From the NCBI GenBank assembly GCA_964434165.1, contig CAYSUS010000035.1, forward strand, positions 1 through 64,000: a stretch of 64,000 nucleotides of DNA. Direction: 5' to 3'. This document shows, piece after piece, positions 44,106 to 52,736 of the stretch. The notes under the pieces were generated by a model that did no database searches, was not told where the DNA came from, and saw only the letters and a program-made list of their open reading frames with translations. Source of the DNA: CAYSUS01 sp964434165 (GTDB lineage: Bacteria; Planctomycetota; Planctomycetia; Pirellulales; Thermoguttaceae). Within the stretch, counting starts at the first letter, position 1. Every line of letters begins with the position of its first letter. A program made the position numbers and the translations under genes.

Positions 44106-44138
44106 AGACTTCCGAAGTCTTCGAGACCTCGGAAGTCT
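44106..44138. repeat. Palindromic element, copy 2
   Basis: The same 33-base design, 55 bases from copy 1: AGACTTCCGAAGTCT (44106-44120), TCG, then an arm with one mismatch (44124-44138). Confidence 0.83.
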
Positions 44139-44146
44139 AGCCAAGT

Positions 44147-47100
44147 TCACCGCGGGGAGATACCCGGCGGCGTGGGAGGCCGCGCCCGCTTGTCGCGGGA
44201 GATGGGCCGGCTGACCTCCAGAATCGACCCGTTGTCGATGGTCCAGTGGTTGGTCTCGGGCCAGTAGTAGATGCGGCGCGCGGCGAAGTGTTGGCGCTCG
44301 GCGCCGATCCGCTCCTGGCAGAACAGCTCGGCGTCGCTGCGACCGTCCCCTTCCAGGATCACCAGCCCCTTGGACTCGGCGTAGCTAATGCGCGAGGCCC
44401 AGGCGTCATAGGTCGCCGCCTCGACGCGGGCGTTGCCCGTGGCCAGCATCTCCAGGGCCCGCCGCCGGGTGTGGGGCACGGCCATCTCGGTCACCGCGAG
44501 CCGGTCGCACGTGAGCACACCCCCGCGCGGCCCCAGCGCGTCCGGCCGGTCGAAGGGGAGCGTGGCGCTGAAGGAATCGACGGGCCCGTACACCGTGCGC
44601 ACGCGATCCTCAAAGGCCATCTCGCGGCGGTGAAGGTTGCCCGTCAAAGTGCGCTGGAAGTCGATTCCCAGGTGCACCAGCCCTGCCTCGCTGTCCTTCC
44701 CGTCGCCGTTGTCCTCGTCCCCGTTGTCCTTGTCGGCGATGCCCGGCAGGCGGCCTTCGAGCCCGGCGCCGCCATCGCGGCGCACGGAACGGAACCAGCC
44801 GGGGCCGTCGGCGGTCATGTCGCCGCTGATCACGTCCACGTCGAGGTTGGCCACCTCCACGCGATCCAGGGAGACCTGCCCCTGCTCGTCGAACGACCGG
44901 TTCTCCATGAAGGCCCCGGCGCGGCAGGCGAGCGTCTGGATCTCCGGCCGCGCGTCTTGCCGCGTCTCGGAGAACCGAACCGGCTCGGAAAACCCCACCT
45001 CGAGCGTTTCGGTGCGGAGGTGGTAGTGGCGCGACGTGGCCACCACCGACTCGTCGAAACGCACGGTGCGGCCGTCGAAGTCCATGCGGGCCTGCCAGTG
45101 GACCTCCAGCGGTCCGGCGTCGGCCAGCGGCCTGCCGCGGGGGTCGCGATCCATGGGCAGCGTCATCCACCCCGGCCCGTCGATCCAGAGGCGGTTGGTG
45201 CCGCGGTTGAGGTTGATGTTCGACCCGTTCAGGCCCAGGCCCCGGGCCTCGAAGTGGGCCGTGCGCCCGGTGACCGCCACGGCGGCGTGGGGCCGGCTGG
45301 CATCGACCACGTGGACCCGGTCGCCGATGACCAGCATGGGGCGCTCGTCGGGCCTCTCGGTCTGCGCTTCCTTCAGACGCACGTCGCCTTCCAGGACCAG
45401 TTCAGCCAGCTCGGCCTCGCGCCCGCGAAGGACGATCTGGGCCCGCAACAGGTCGCCCGTCACGTCGAACCGTTGACCCGGCCCCGCCGGATTCAGCCCC
45501 GGCAGCGGATCGGCGGGAGCGGGCGCCGCCCTTGCCCCGGGACGCAGGCCGGGGAGCGGATAGGCGTCGGCCCCGCGCCGGCCTCGGGGTGCGGCGCGAT
45601 CCGGCGCCGGCAGGCGTCGATCGAGGGGCGGTCCCGGATCGTCGCGGTCCGACGGGGCCATGGCCAGACGCACCAGTCGCGTTGCCCCGGACGTCGTCGT
45701 ACGGACGTCCCACGATCCCGGCACGAAGATCCGCGTGATCCAAGCCAGGGTCCGCCCGGGCCGGGCCATCAGCGCCGCGGCCATCGGTCCGGCCCGGATC
45801 GGTCCGGCGCCGGGCGGCGGGCCCACGCATTCGAACCAGACCTCCATCCGGTTGACGGCCGCATCGACCTGCGGGTGCGCGAGGCGCACGTCGTGGCGGG
45901 CCATCATCCGGTCGGGCTTCCATTGCGCGGCGGCGCTCGGCGCGCCGCTGGAGCGGCTCTCCAGGAGCCAGAAGTGGATCTCTCCGGCCGACAGCCGGCC
46001 GATGCCGTGGTAGTCCACCTCGGCCCCGCCGGTCAGCGAGATCACCTGATTGGGCCCGTGCGGCCGGACCTGGAGCTTCTCCCTCCATCGGGCGTGCAAT
46101 CGCTCGTCCGGCCGGTCGGCGCTCTGGCCAACGAGCCGGCCGGGACCGTGGGCCACGACCTGTCCCATCTCGCCCGGCCCCGCAGGCTGATACTGCACAT
46201 CGCGGGCGTGGATCTCGCTTCCCAACTGCTTGAGGAACACCTCCTCGCCGCCGTCGAGCACGATGCGGCCGCTCTCCAGCCCGTACTCCAGGCGCTGGCC
46301 GAAGGCCTGGACCTTCCGGCTGGGCGCGTGCACCACGACCGGCTTGCCCGTCGCCTCGATCCTCTGGGGGACGAGATCCGCAGGATTGGACTCGTCCTTC
46401 TCCTGCCGGGCCGACTTGCTGGGCGCGAAGAAGACGGAGAGCAGCTCGCAACTGAGGTGGTCGGCGGGGCCTGTAGGGTGAATCTGCCAGACATCGACGT
46501 GGTCGGAGAACGTGGCCACCCGGTTCTCCAGGTCGAACTTGAACGGCCCCCGGCAGGTCACTTCGGCCCAGACCGTCTCCTTGGCGGCCTTCTTCGGCGG
46601 CGGCCCGCGGGGGGCGGGTGCGCCGGCCGGGGCGGCGTCCTCCTTGGGAACTTGAAGCTGGAGCTGATCCACGTGGCGAACCTGAACGGTCTTCACGCCC
46701 GAGACGTTGGGACCGTACTTGCGCCCCTGCTCGGCGCGCGAAAGCTCGATGGTCAGGTCGCGGCCGCGCCCCCGGTTAACGCCCCACTGAAACGCCACGG
46801 CCTCGGGGGCCGTGATCTGCCGCTCGCTCAGGTGCACGTTCTGCGTCGTGATGAGCAAGTCGTCCTCCGGGCCGGGCGACTTGCCCTTGCCGCGGATCAC
46901 GACCTTGCCCATGAGCTGGCCGCTGACGAGCCGGCCGATCTTCGCCCGGTTCAGGTCCAGCGGCTCGTCGAACTCCAGCACCGCGCCCTCGGGGGCTTCG
47001 AGGACCACGGCCCGACGGTTCAGCTCCTCGAGGCTCGCCCCCTTCTCTTCCGGAGTGAAGATCAGCGTGCACGGGTGGAGTTCGACCTCGCACTCGCTCC

Positions 47101-47365
47101 GACGCGAGTAATCGAGGAACAACAGCCGGGCCTGCCGGCTCTCCAGGATCTTGGGCTGGTCCAGCTCCCAGTCGCCCGGCGCGAAGTGCTCGGCCAGAAG
47201 CCAGCCCTCGCCCGGGCCGTTGGAATCGGCCATCCCGTCCGTCCGCGCGACGCGCCCGGTCGCCTCCGGCTCGATCCACGGAACCGCCAGAAGCGCGTAG
47301 AGCCAGTAGGCCGTGACGACCACGGCGAGACTGACGATCACGGGCATCCAGCGGGTCTGGGACAC
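44147..47365 (-). CDS. Giant LptC/LptA-like (OstA) lipopolysaccharide-transport protein
   Basis: The 1072-residue protein begins at GTG 47365. Residues ~7-30 are a signal anchor (MPVIVSLAVVVTAYWLYALL), as in LptC. The rest is repeated beta-jellyroll-type sequence with OstA-like phrases (FKFDLENRVATFSDHVDVWQ, LEYGLESGRIVLDGGEEVFL, LTGGAEVDYHGIGRLSAGEI, LVILEGDGRSDAELF). It follows kdsD and kdsC, the same order as kdsD-kdsC-lptC-lptA in proteobacteria, which argues strongly for LPS export across the periplasm. At five times the size of LptC it may replace LptC plus LptA with a continuous bridge (inference). The middle (~500-640) is Pro/Arg-rich and may be a linker. Confidence 0.82.
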   Translation of the reverse strand: MSQTRWMPVIVSLAVVVTAYWLYALLAVPWIEPEATGRVARTDGMADSNGPGEGWLLAEHFAPGDWELDQPKILESRQARLLFLDYSRRSECEVELHPCTLIFTPEEKGASLEELNRRAVVLEAPEGAVLEFDEPLDLNRAKIGRLVSGQLMGKVVIRGKGKSPGPEDDLLITTQNVHLSERQITAPEAVAFQWGVNRGRGRDLTIELSRAEQGRKYGPNVSGVKTVQVRHVDQLQLQVPKEDAAPAGAPAPRGPPPKKAAKETVWAEVTCRGPFKFDLENRVATFSDHVDVWQIHPTGPADHLSCELLSVFFAPSKSARQEKDESNPADLVPQRIEATGKPVVVHAPSRKVQAFGQRLEYGLESGRIVLDGGEEVFLKQLGSEIHARDVQYQPAGPGEMGQVVAHGPGRLVGQSADRPDERLHARWREKLQVRPHGPNQVISLTGGAEVDYHGIGRLSAGEIHFWLLESRSSGAPSAAAQWKPDRMMARHDVRLAHPQVDAAVNRMEVWFECVGPPPGAGPIRAGPMAAALMARPGRTLAWITRIFVPGSWDVRTTTSGATRLVRLAMAPSDRDDPGPPLDRRLPAPDRAAPRGRRGADAYPLPGLRPGARAAPAPADPLPGLNPAGPGQRFDVTGDLLRAQIVLRGREAELAELVLEGDVRLKEAQTERPDERPMLVIGDRVHVVDASRPHAAVAVTGRTAHFEARGLGLNGSNINLNRGTNRLWIDGPGWMTLPMDRDPRGRPLADAGPLEVHWQARMDFDGRTVRFDESVVATSRHYHLRTETLEVGFSEPVRFSETRQDARPEIQTLACRAGAFMENRSFDEQGQVSLDRVEVANLDVDVISGDMTADGPGWFRSVRRDGGAGLEGRLPGIADKDNGDEDNGDGKDSEAGLVHLGIDFQRTLTGNLHRREMAFEDRVRTVYGPVDSFSATLPFDRPDALGPRGGVLTCDRLAVTEMAVPHTRRRALEMLATGNARVEAATYDAWASRISYAESKGLVILEGDGRSDAELFCQERIGAERQHFAARRIYYWPETNHWTIDNGSILEVSRPISRDKRARPPTPPGISPR

Positions 47366-47445
47366 AGGCGGTTGGGCAGGCTCAGCCGCGGCGCTTGACC
47401 ACGAATCCCGGCCCCGCGCGCCAGCGCGGGAGGGGACTCCTCCAA

Positions 47446-47613
47446 CTCGAAATGCGAATGTCGAAACGGGAAGCGGAATCTGAATGCCGAAGCACCAATG
47501 TCACCAACCGGGATCGACCCTCCGCGTTTCCGTCATTCGGGCTTCGACAAGTCGAGCTTGTTTCGCATTTCCTGTTTCGGACTCCGTATTCCGCGCCTCG
47601 CGTATCGCGTTTC
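47446..47613. repeat. Dispersed intergenic repeat, copy 2
   Basis: The spacer between kdsC and the LptC-like gene is filled by sequence related to 39394-39511 (TCGAAACGGG, CATTCGGGCTTCG, TATTCCGCGCCTCG, CGCGTTTCC). It is lower in G+C than the genes and ends at the kdsC stop. A GCGCGGG-type hairpin at 47413-47430 adjoins it. Confidence 0.6.
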
Positions 47614-47614
47614 C

Positions 47615-48136
47615 TCACCCCAAGTATGGCCCGATCGCCGCCTCCCAGCGGCCTTGAGCCTTGAGGATCGCTTCGACCAACTCGCGCACGGCGCCGGCCC
47701 CGCCCGGGGCCTGCGTCACCAGGTGGGCGGCATGCCGGGCTTCCTCGCAGGCGTCGGCCACGGCCACGCCCAGGCCCACGGCGCGAATCAAGGCCACGTC
47801 GAGCAGGTCGTCGCCGAGGAAGCACGCCTCTTCCGGCGCGAGGCCGGCCTGCTCAAGCACCTCGCGCGCCGCGGCCAGCTTGTCGTCGCGTCCCTCCACG
47901 AGCACGGCCATCCCCATCTCGCGGGCACGCCGCCGCACGGCCTCGGAGCGCCGCGAGCTGATCAGGCCGAAGCGGCCTCCGCACTCCTGCCACAGGCGAA
48001 TTCCCATCCCGTCGCGGACGTGGAACCGCTTCGACTCCCGGCCCTGGTCGTCCAGCGCCACTCGGCCGTCGGTCAACACCCCGTCCACGTCGGAGAGGAT
48101 CAGTCGCACCGATCGGCAGCGTTCTCTCCAATCCAT
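47615..48136 (-). CDS. kdsC: 3-deoxy-D-manno-octulosonate 8-phosphate phosphatase
   Basis: The 173-residue HAD-family enzyme has DxD motif LILSDVDGVLTDG, FHVRDGMGIRLW, LISSRRSEAVRRRA and FLGDDLLDVALIRAVGLGVA, the KdsC pattern. It hydrolyses Kdo-8-phosphate to Kdo. The ATG at 48136 gives the usual length. In-frame starts up to 48238 would translate through the palindromic repeat at 48165-48197, which I consider intergenic. The next gene upstream is kdsD. Confidence 0.92.
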   Translation of the reverse strand: MDWRERCRSVRLILSDVDGVLTDGRVALDDQGRESKRFHVRDGMGIRLWQECGGRFGLISSRRSEAVRRRAREMGMAVLVEGRDDKLAAAREVLEQAGLAPEEACFLGDDLLDVALIRAVGLGVAVADACEEARHAAHLVTQAPGGAGAVRELVEAILKAQGRWEAAIGPYLG

Positions 48137-48164
48137 GGGCGGGCTCGTCTGAAGTTGCGTCTGA

Positions 48165-48197
48165 AAACTTCCGAAGTCTGCGAGACTTCGGAAGTCC
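48165..48197. repeat. Palindromic element, copy 3
   Basis: Two 15-base arms (48165-48179 and 48183-48197) around GCG, same family as 44051-44083, with one substitution in each outer end. It sits between kdsD and kdsC. Confidence 0.83.
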
Positions 48198-48259
48198 ATG
48201 GGCTTCGCTTCACGAAAACGCGACCGTCTCCACGGCACACGCGGACATCTTCCTCTTCT

Positions 48260-49372
48260 CTACGCGGTCGCGCCTTCCGAAGGTTCGGGATACACGCGAT
48301 AGGCGGCAGGCGCCTGCGGCGACGGGGCCGGCTCTCCCCCCCGCACAAGCCCCGCCCGGGCGCTCTCCTCGGGCAGGATGCCCACCACGTCGGTGATGTC
48401 GATCATGCCCACCGGTCTGCCCGCGGCGTCGATCACCGGGAGCTCGCTGATCTTGCGCTGGGCCATCACGGCCACGGCTTCGGTCATGCGCGTCCCGAGG
48501 GCCACGGTCACGGGCCGCGCGGTCATCACCCGGCGGATCGGGCCGTCCAGCGCGGCGTCGTCGCGGCGCTCGAACAGCCGGGCCAGGTCGCTGTCGGTGA
48601 ACAGGCCCGACAGCCGGCCGCCCGGATCGACGAGCATGATGGCCCCGATCCGCCGGCCCGGACGGCTGACCGACAGGAAGACCTCGCGGATCGAGTGCCC
48701 CTCGTTGGCCACTCGGCATTGCACCAATGGGCGCATGTGGTGCTCGACCTTGCTGAGCTTGCGTCCCAGGCTGCCCGCCGGGTGGAAGCGGGCGAAGTCC
48801 TCGCGGCCGAAGTCCCGCATGCGGCTGACGACCAGGGCCAACGCGTCGCCCAGGGCCAGCATGGCCGTGGTGCTCGAGCTCGGAGCCAGTCCCAGTGGGC
48901 ACGCCTCCTCGACCGGCCCCGTGCGGAGGACCACCGTGGCGGCCCGGCCCAGGGTGCTGGAAGCCGCCGAGGTGATCGCCACGATGGGCACGCCCAGCTC
49001 GGCGAGCGAGGGCAGCATGCGCACGATCTCCTCGGTCTCGCCGCTCTGGGAGAGGATCAACAGGAGGTCGTCCCGGTGGATGCGCCCCAGGTCTCCGTGC
49101 ACGGCCTCGGCCGGATGCAGGCAGTGCGCCCGCGTGCCCGTCGAGGCCAGCGTGGCCATGATCTTCTGGCCCACCAGCCCGGCCTTGCCGATGCCCGAAA
49201 CGATCACGCCCCCCCGGCAGAGGAAAACGAGATCCGCCGCCCGGCAGAATTCCTCGCCCAACTGCCGAGCGACCTCGGCCAGGGCCCGGCTTTCCTGCTC
49301 GATGATCTGCCGGCCGTGGCGGAGCTGCTCGAAGGGGCTCAGCCGGCCCAGTCTGACCGCTTCCGTGCTCAT
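48260..49372 (-). CDS. kdsD: Arabinose-5-phosphate isomerase (SIS plus two CBS domains)
   Basis: The 370-residue protein has an N-terminal SIS domain (VIVSGIGKAGLVGQKIMATL, LILSQSGETEEIVRML, HPAGSLGRKLSKVEHHM) and a CBS pair (IREVFLSVSRPGRR, VMTARPVTVALGTRMTEAV, KISELPVIDAAGRPVGMIDI), the architecture of KdsD/KpsF. It makes D-arabinose-5-phosphate for Kdo synthesis. It is the first gene of an eight-gene minus-strand operon running to 37396. The C-terminal ~30 residues (EPAPSPQAPAAYRVYPEPSE) are a variable extension. Confidence 0.94.
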   Translation of the reverse strand: MSTEAVRLGRLSPFEQLRHGRQIIEQESRALAEVARQLGEEFCRAADLVFLCRGGVIVSGIGKAGLVGQKIMATLASTGTRAHCLHPAEAVHGDLGRIHRDDLLLILSQSGETEEIVRMLPSLAELGVPIVAITSAASSTLGRAATVVLRTGPVEEACPLGLAPSSSTTAMLALGDALALVVSRMRDFGREDFARFHPAGSLGRKLSKVEHHMRPLVQCRVANEGHSIREVFLSVSRPGRRIGAIMLVDPGGRLSGLFTDSDLARLFERRDDAALDGPIRRVMTARPVTVALGTRMTEAVAVMAQRKISELPVIDAAGRPVGMIDITDVVGILPEESARAGLVRGGEPAPSPQAPAAYRVYPEPSEGATA

Positions 49373-49562
49373 CGGGTCGTCGTCCGTGACCTGTGTGGTC
49401 CTCCGGTGGGGGTGTCCCCCAGAGTAGGATGAGGGTCGGCGATTGTACTTGGCTGGGCGGCCTCGGGCAATGTCGCTGTTCGGTCCGCAAGCGGCCGGGT
49501 CGCTTCACTCGATGCGGTCGTATGGCTTGCCAGCAAGGCCCACCTCCTGGCGCCGGCCCGCC

Positions 49563-49592
49563 TTGGCAGACCCCGTCACGGAGAAGTAGAAT
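49563..49592 (+). promoter_or_regulatory. Promoter of the aldolase gene
   Basis: TTGGCA (49563-49568), 18 bases, TAGAAT (49587-49592) in the 312-base gap between kdsD and the aldolase gene. The expected start is near 49599 with a leader of about 85 bases. The -10 resembles those of the PEP-CTERM operons. Confidence 0.5.
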
Positions 49593-49684
49593 TGTTCGTT
49601 TCGTCAACCCATCCTTCCGTTCCTCGGGTGCATCGCGACGCCGGGCCGCAGTCGGCCGCGGCTCGGAGGAGTGAAACCAGACCG

Positions 49685-50674
49685 ATGATCGTCACGACCA
49701 ACGAGCTGTTCAACCACGCCTACGGCAATTACGCCATCGGGGCCTACAACATCAACAACCTGGAACAGACCGTCGGCCTGTTCCGCGGAAATCTGGGCAA
49801 GGTCGAGAAGAACGAGGAGCCCGTCAACGCCGGCAAAGCGGCCCCGTTCATCATCCAGATCTCCCGCGGCGCCCGGGGCTACTCGGACAAGCGGTTCCTG
49901 GAGGCCATGATCCGCACGGCGGAGGAGGTGTTCCCCGAGGCCGTGTTCGCGGTGCACCTGGACCACGGCACGGAAGAGGTGTGCTACGACGCGATCGACA
50001 GCGGCTTCTACAGCTCGGTGATGATCGACGCCTCGCACCATCCGCTGAAGGAGAACATCGAGACCACGCGCCGCGTCGTGGACCGTGCCCACGACAAGGG
50101 GATCGTGGTCGAGGCCGAGCTGGGCCAGCTCGGCGGCGTCGAGGAGGACGTGGTAGGCAGCGTCTGCCTGACCGAGCCGGACGAGGCCGTGGAGTTCGTC
50201 GAGAAGAGCGGCTGCGACTCGCTGGCCGTGGCCATCGGCACCTCGCACGGGGCCTACAAGTTCTCGGGCAAGCAGAGCCTGCACTTCGACGTGCTGGAGA
50301 ATCTGCAGAAGGTCCTGCCGGAGCGGTTCCCCATGGTCATGCACGGCTCCAGCAGCGTGCCCAAGGAGTGGGTCGATCGGATCAACGCGGCCGGCGGCAA
50401 GCTCCAGGACGCCAGCGGGGTACAGGAGGACCAGTATCTGCCGGCGGCCAAGATGGGCGTGTGCAAGGTGAACATCGACACCGACGGCCGGCTCGTCTGG
50501 TGCGCGATTCACCGCGAGCAGTTCCGCGACCACCCGGAGAACTTCGACCTGCGCCCGCCGGGAAAGGTGTTCATGGCCGAGTACGCCAGGTACATCGCGC
50601 ACAAGAACACGATGCTCGGCTCGGCCGGCCAGCTCGAGTCGGTCCGCGCGACGCTCAAGGGCGCGGCGGTTTAG
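49685..50674 (+). CDS. fba: Class II fructose-bisphosphate aldolase
   Basis: The 329-residue Zn-dependent enzyme has AVHLDHG, VVEAELGQLGG, AIGTSHGAYKF and MVMHGSSSVP, the metal and substrate motifs of class II aldolases, and NIDTDGRLVW near the C-terminus, which suggests the long class IIB-type. It splits fructose-1,6-bisphosphate in glycolysis. The ATG at 49685 is preceded by GAGGAG 13 bases upstream, a long spacing; nothing better is in frame. Its stop overlaps by four bases the end of the convergent gene. Confidence 0.95.
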   Translation: MIVTTNELFNHAYGNYAIGAYNINNLEQTVGLFRGNLGKVEKNEEPVNAGKAAPFIIQISRGARGYSDKRFLEAMIRTAEEVFPEAVFAVHLDHGTEEVCYDAIDSGFYSSVMIDASHHPLKENIETTRRVVDRAHDKGIVVEAELGQLGGVEEDVVGSVCLTEPDEAVEFVEKSGCDSLAVAIGTSHGAYKFSGKQSLHFDVLENLQKVLPERFPMVMHGSSSVPKEWVDRINAAGGKLQDASGVQEDQYLPAAKMGVCKVNIDTDGRLVWCAIHREQFRDHPENFDLRPPGKVFMAEYARYIAHKNTMLGSAGQLESVRATLKGAAV

Positions 50675-52653
50675 CGCGTGGCGAGTGGGTGAGTGCGAAT
50701 CGCCCCTCGCTCGGGTCGCACCCGATCGCCGCCTCCTGATTCCTGCCTCCTGACGCCTGCCTCCTTCGCCGCCCAGTCGCGCTTGCCCTGCTGGTAGAGC
50801 AGATACTGCGCGGCGGCCTTGATCAGGTGGGCGTAGCCGCCGGACTCCGAGATCTTGTTGACCCGGGTGCCGCGGAAGGTCCAGATATTGGTCTTGCCGT
50901 GGGCGATGGGTAGGTAGCCCAGCTCGCGGAACACCGCGCGCCAACTCGCCAGGCCGCCGACCAGCTCCCGTTGGAGCGCCTTTCGCACCTGTTCCTCGCT
51001 GCTGAGCAGATAGAAGCTGCGGTTCGCATCGCCCAGGCGGACCGCGTAGCGCCCGTGCTCCACGCCGTTGAGCCACGTCTCCTGGCCCTTGACCACGGTG
51101 AAGGGGATCCGCAGCTCGAAGGCGAATCCGCCATCTGAGGGCGAGACCTTGGCCTGGTGGATGAGTCGCTTGCCCTCGGCGTTCTCGACGCGCGCCACCC
51201 CCGAGGGGCCGATCTCGATCGCCGCGGCGGGGCGCTCCGCGTCGGGCTGGGCGAGAAGCTCGATCTTCACGCTCTCGCCCGGAGCCTCGCCCCAGAGGCA
51301 CAGGTGGCTCCGCTCGGCGGCGAGGCGGAGCTGGGCCGCGCCGGCCTTGAGCGGCTCGCAGTAACCCTCCTCGGCACGGCCGTCGACCTCGATCGCCGAA
51401 TCGTGAAACCGCACCAGGAGGTCGCCGGAAAACTCCTTCCGGTAGCGATCCTCCCACACGCCCCCGTGGGCGCGCAGCGCCTGGAGGGCCCAGGCGGTGA
51501 CGACCATCATCTGCGGCCCCATGCGCGGGCCCATCGAGAGGTCGCGGTCGGAGCGGTACGAGGTCGGCTTGCCGCCGCGGAAGTGGATGTGGGCCCCTTC
51601 CGAGCGGTTCATGCCCGGCGGCACCGGCTCGGTGTCGGACCAGTAACGCACGAGCATCGGCAGCGTGTACGCATCGTAGATCAACTGCGCGGCGGCGGGT
51701 CGGGTGAGCGTGCCGTCTCGAACGAGGGCCACGTGGTAGTCGTATTCCTGGTTGTCGGCGAACCCCGGCATGGCCTGCTCGCGGTCGGCCGAAGCCTCGG
51801 CCAGGGCGACGGTGTAAGCGTTGCGCGGCTCGAAGCCCGCGGCGCGGCCCAGGCGCTTGCGGAGCTCCTCGTCCCGGTTGGTCCCCGCGGCCGCGGCCAC
51901 GACCATGGGGATCGGCCCGTGGTGCAGGAGCCGCGACTCGTGCAGGTGCATGGCCGCCCGGGCGATGCGCTCGTCGCCGGTGAGCTGCCAGGTCTTCAGG
52001 AGCATGACGGCAAGATCCTGGGCCATGTGGTTCGAGCATCCGAGGGAGAAGCCGTTGAGGCGCCCCTCGGGGTTGGCGCGGCCGGCCAGCAGGTCGTAGT
52101 CGACGCACATGAAGGGATGGGTGCCGGTCTTCGCCAGCTCGCGCTCCAGGCTCAGCGAGGCCCCGTCGTCCCAGAAATAGGGGCAGAAGCCCTTCTCGCC
52201 CATGTAGCGGTGCGACTTCTTGAAGGTGTGCTTGGAGGGGGCGATCTTCTTCTCGTCCATCCCGTCGCGGAAGAGCGCGTCGGAGTGATTGAGGATATTG
52301 GTGTAGAACGGGACCGGATACTCGGTGAGAAACTCGCGGTAGTGCTCCTCGCCGGTGGCGCGGAAGGCGTCGACCATCGCCGCGGCGTACCAGGCCCCGT
52401 CGTGCATGGTGTCGAGGGCCTCCCCCTGGATCCACTGCCCCTCCTGGCCGATCTTCGTGGTATCGACGTACTCGTAGACCATGCCCTTCTGCGGCGACTT
52501 GGGATCCTTCTTGAGATGGTGGGCTTCGATGTACTCGGCCAGCTCGCGCATGAAGGCGCGAACCTCTTGCTCCGACATCGCTTCTTCGGCAGCCGGCGGG
52601 CTAAGAGGGAAGGACGCAAGGCACACCGCAGCCGTCAACAGCGCTGGCAACAT
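50671..52653 (-). CDS. Secreted alpha/alpha-toroid-like protein with C-terminal carbohydrate-binding-like domain
   Basis: The 660-residue protein has signal peptide MLPALLTAAVCLASFPLS. The first ~400 residues look helical with paired motifs (GEALDTMHDGAWYAAAMVDA, RLNGFSLGCSNHMAQDLAVM, AARGYEPRNAY-like stretches), as in six-hairpin glycosidases. Residues ~420-620 are beta-rich (AAQLRLAAERSHLCLWGEAP, FAFELRIPFTVVKGQETWLN), similar to CBM9/DOMON-type domains. I cannot assign a catalytic function. The last ~25 residues (RRQESGGGDRVRPERG) come from a 14-base tandem repeat and are probably not functional. Confidence 0.72.
   Translation of the reverse strand: MLPALLTAAVCLASFPLSPPAAEEAMSEQEVRAFMRELAEYIEAHHLKKDPKSPQKGMVYEYVDTTKIGQEGQWIQGEALDTMHDGAWYAAAMVDAFRATGEEHYREFLTEYPVPFYTNILNHSDALFRDGMDEKKIAPSKHTFKKSHRYMGEKGFCPYFWDDGASLSLERELAKTGTHPFMCVDYDLLAGRANPEGRLNGFSLGCSNHMAQDLAVMLLKTWQLTGDERIARAAMHLHESRLLHHGPIPMVVAAAAGTNRDEELRKRLGRAAGFEPRNAYTVALAEASADREQAMPGFADNQEYDYHVALVRDGTLTRPAAAQLIYDAYTLPMLVRYWSDTEPVPPGMNRSEGAHIHFRGGKPTSYRSDRDLSMGPRMGPQMMVVTAWALQALRAHGGVWEDRYRKEFSGDLLVRFHDSAIEVDGRAEEGYCEPLKAGAAQLRLAAERSHLCLWGEAPGESVKIELLAQPDAERPAAAIEIGPSGVARVENAEGKRLIHQAKVSPSDGGFAFELRIPFTVVKGQETWLNGVEHGRYAVRLGDANRSFYLLSSEEQVRKALQRELVGGLASWRAVFRELGYLPIAHGKTNIWTFRGTRVNKISESGGYAHLIKAAAQYLLYQQGKRDWAAKEAGVRRQESGGGDRVRPERGAIRTHPLATR
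50731..50765. repeat. 14-bp tandem repeat in the 3' end of a gene
   Basis: GCCTCCTGATTCCT, GCCTCCTGACGCCT and GCCTCCT give 2.5 copies with period 14. They fall inside the last codons of the minus-strand gene ending at 50671. Confidence 0.8.
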
Positions 52654-52736
52654 GTCGGAGGCTCCGTGGCAGGGGGGATGGGGACAGCGGGTGCAGCGTA
52701 ACGCAAGGGATGGGCGGATTCAATTGGCGTCGCCGG

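Noticed and set aside
44246..47398. A 1050-codon open frame on the plus strand, opposite the LptC-like gene
   Set aside because: No recognisable motifs; it mirrors the codon bias of the minus-strand gene, which has a signal anchor and OstA-like repeats in kdsDC context.
48137..48238. Longer N-terminus for KdsC
   Set aside because: It would translate the palindromic repeat (48165-48197) and exceed normal KdsC length; the HAD domain starts just after 48136.
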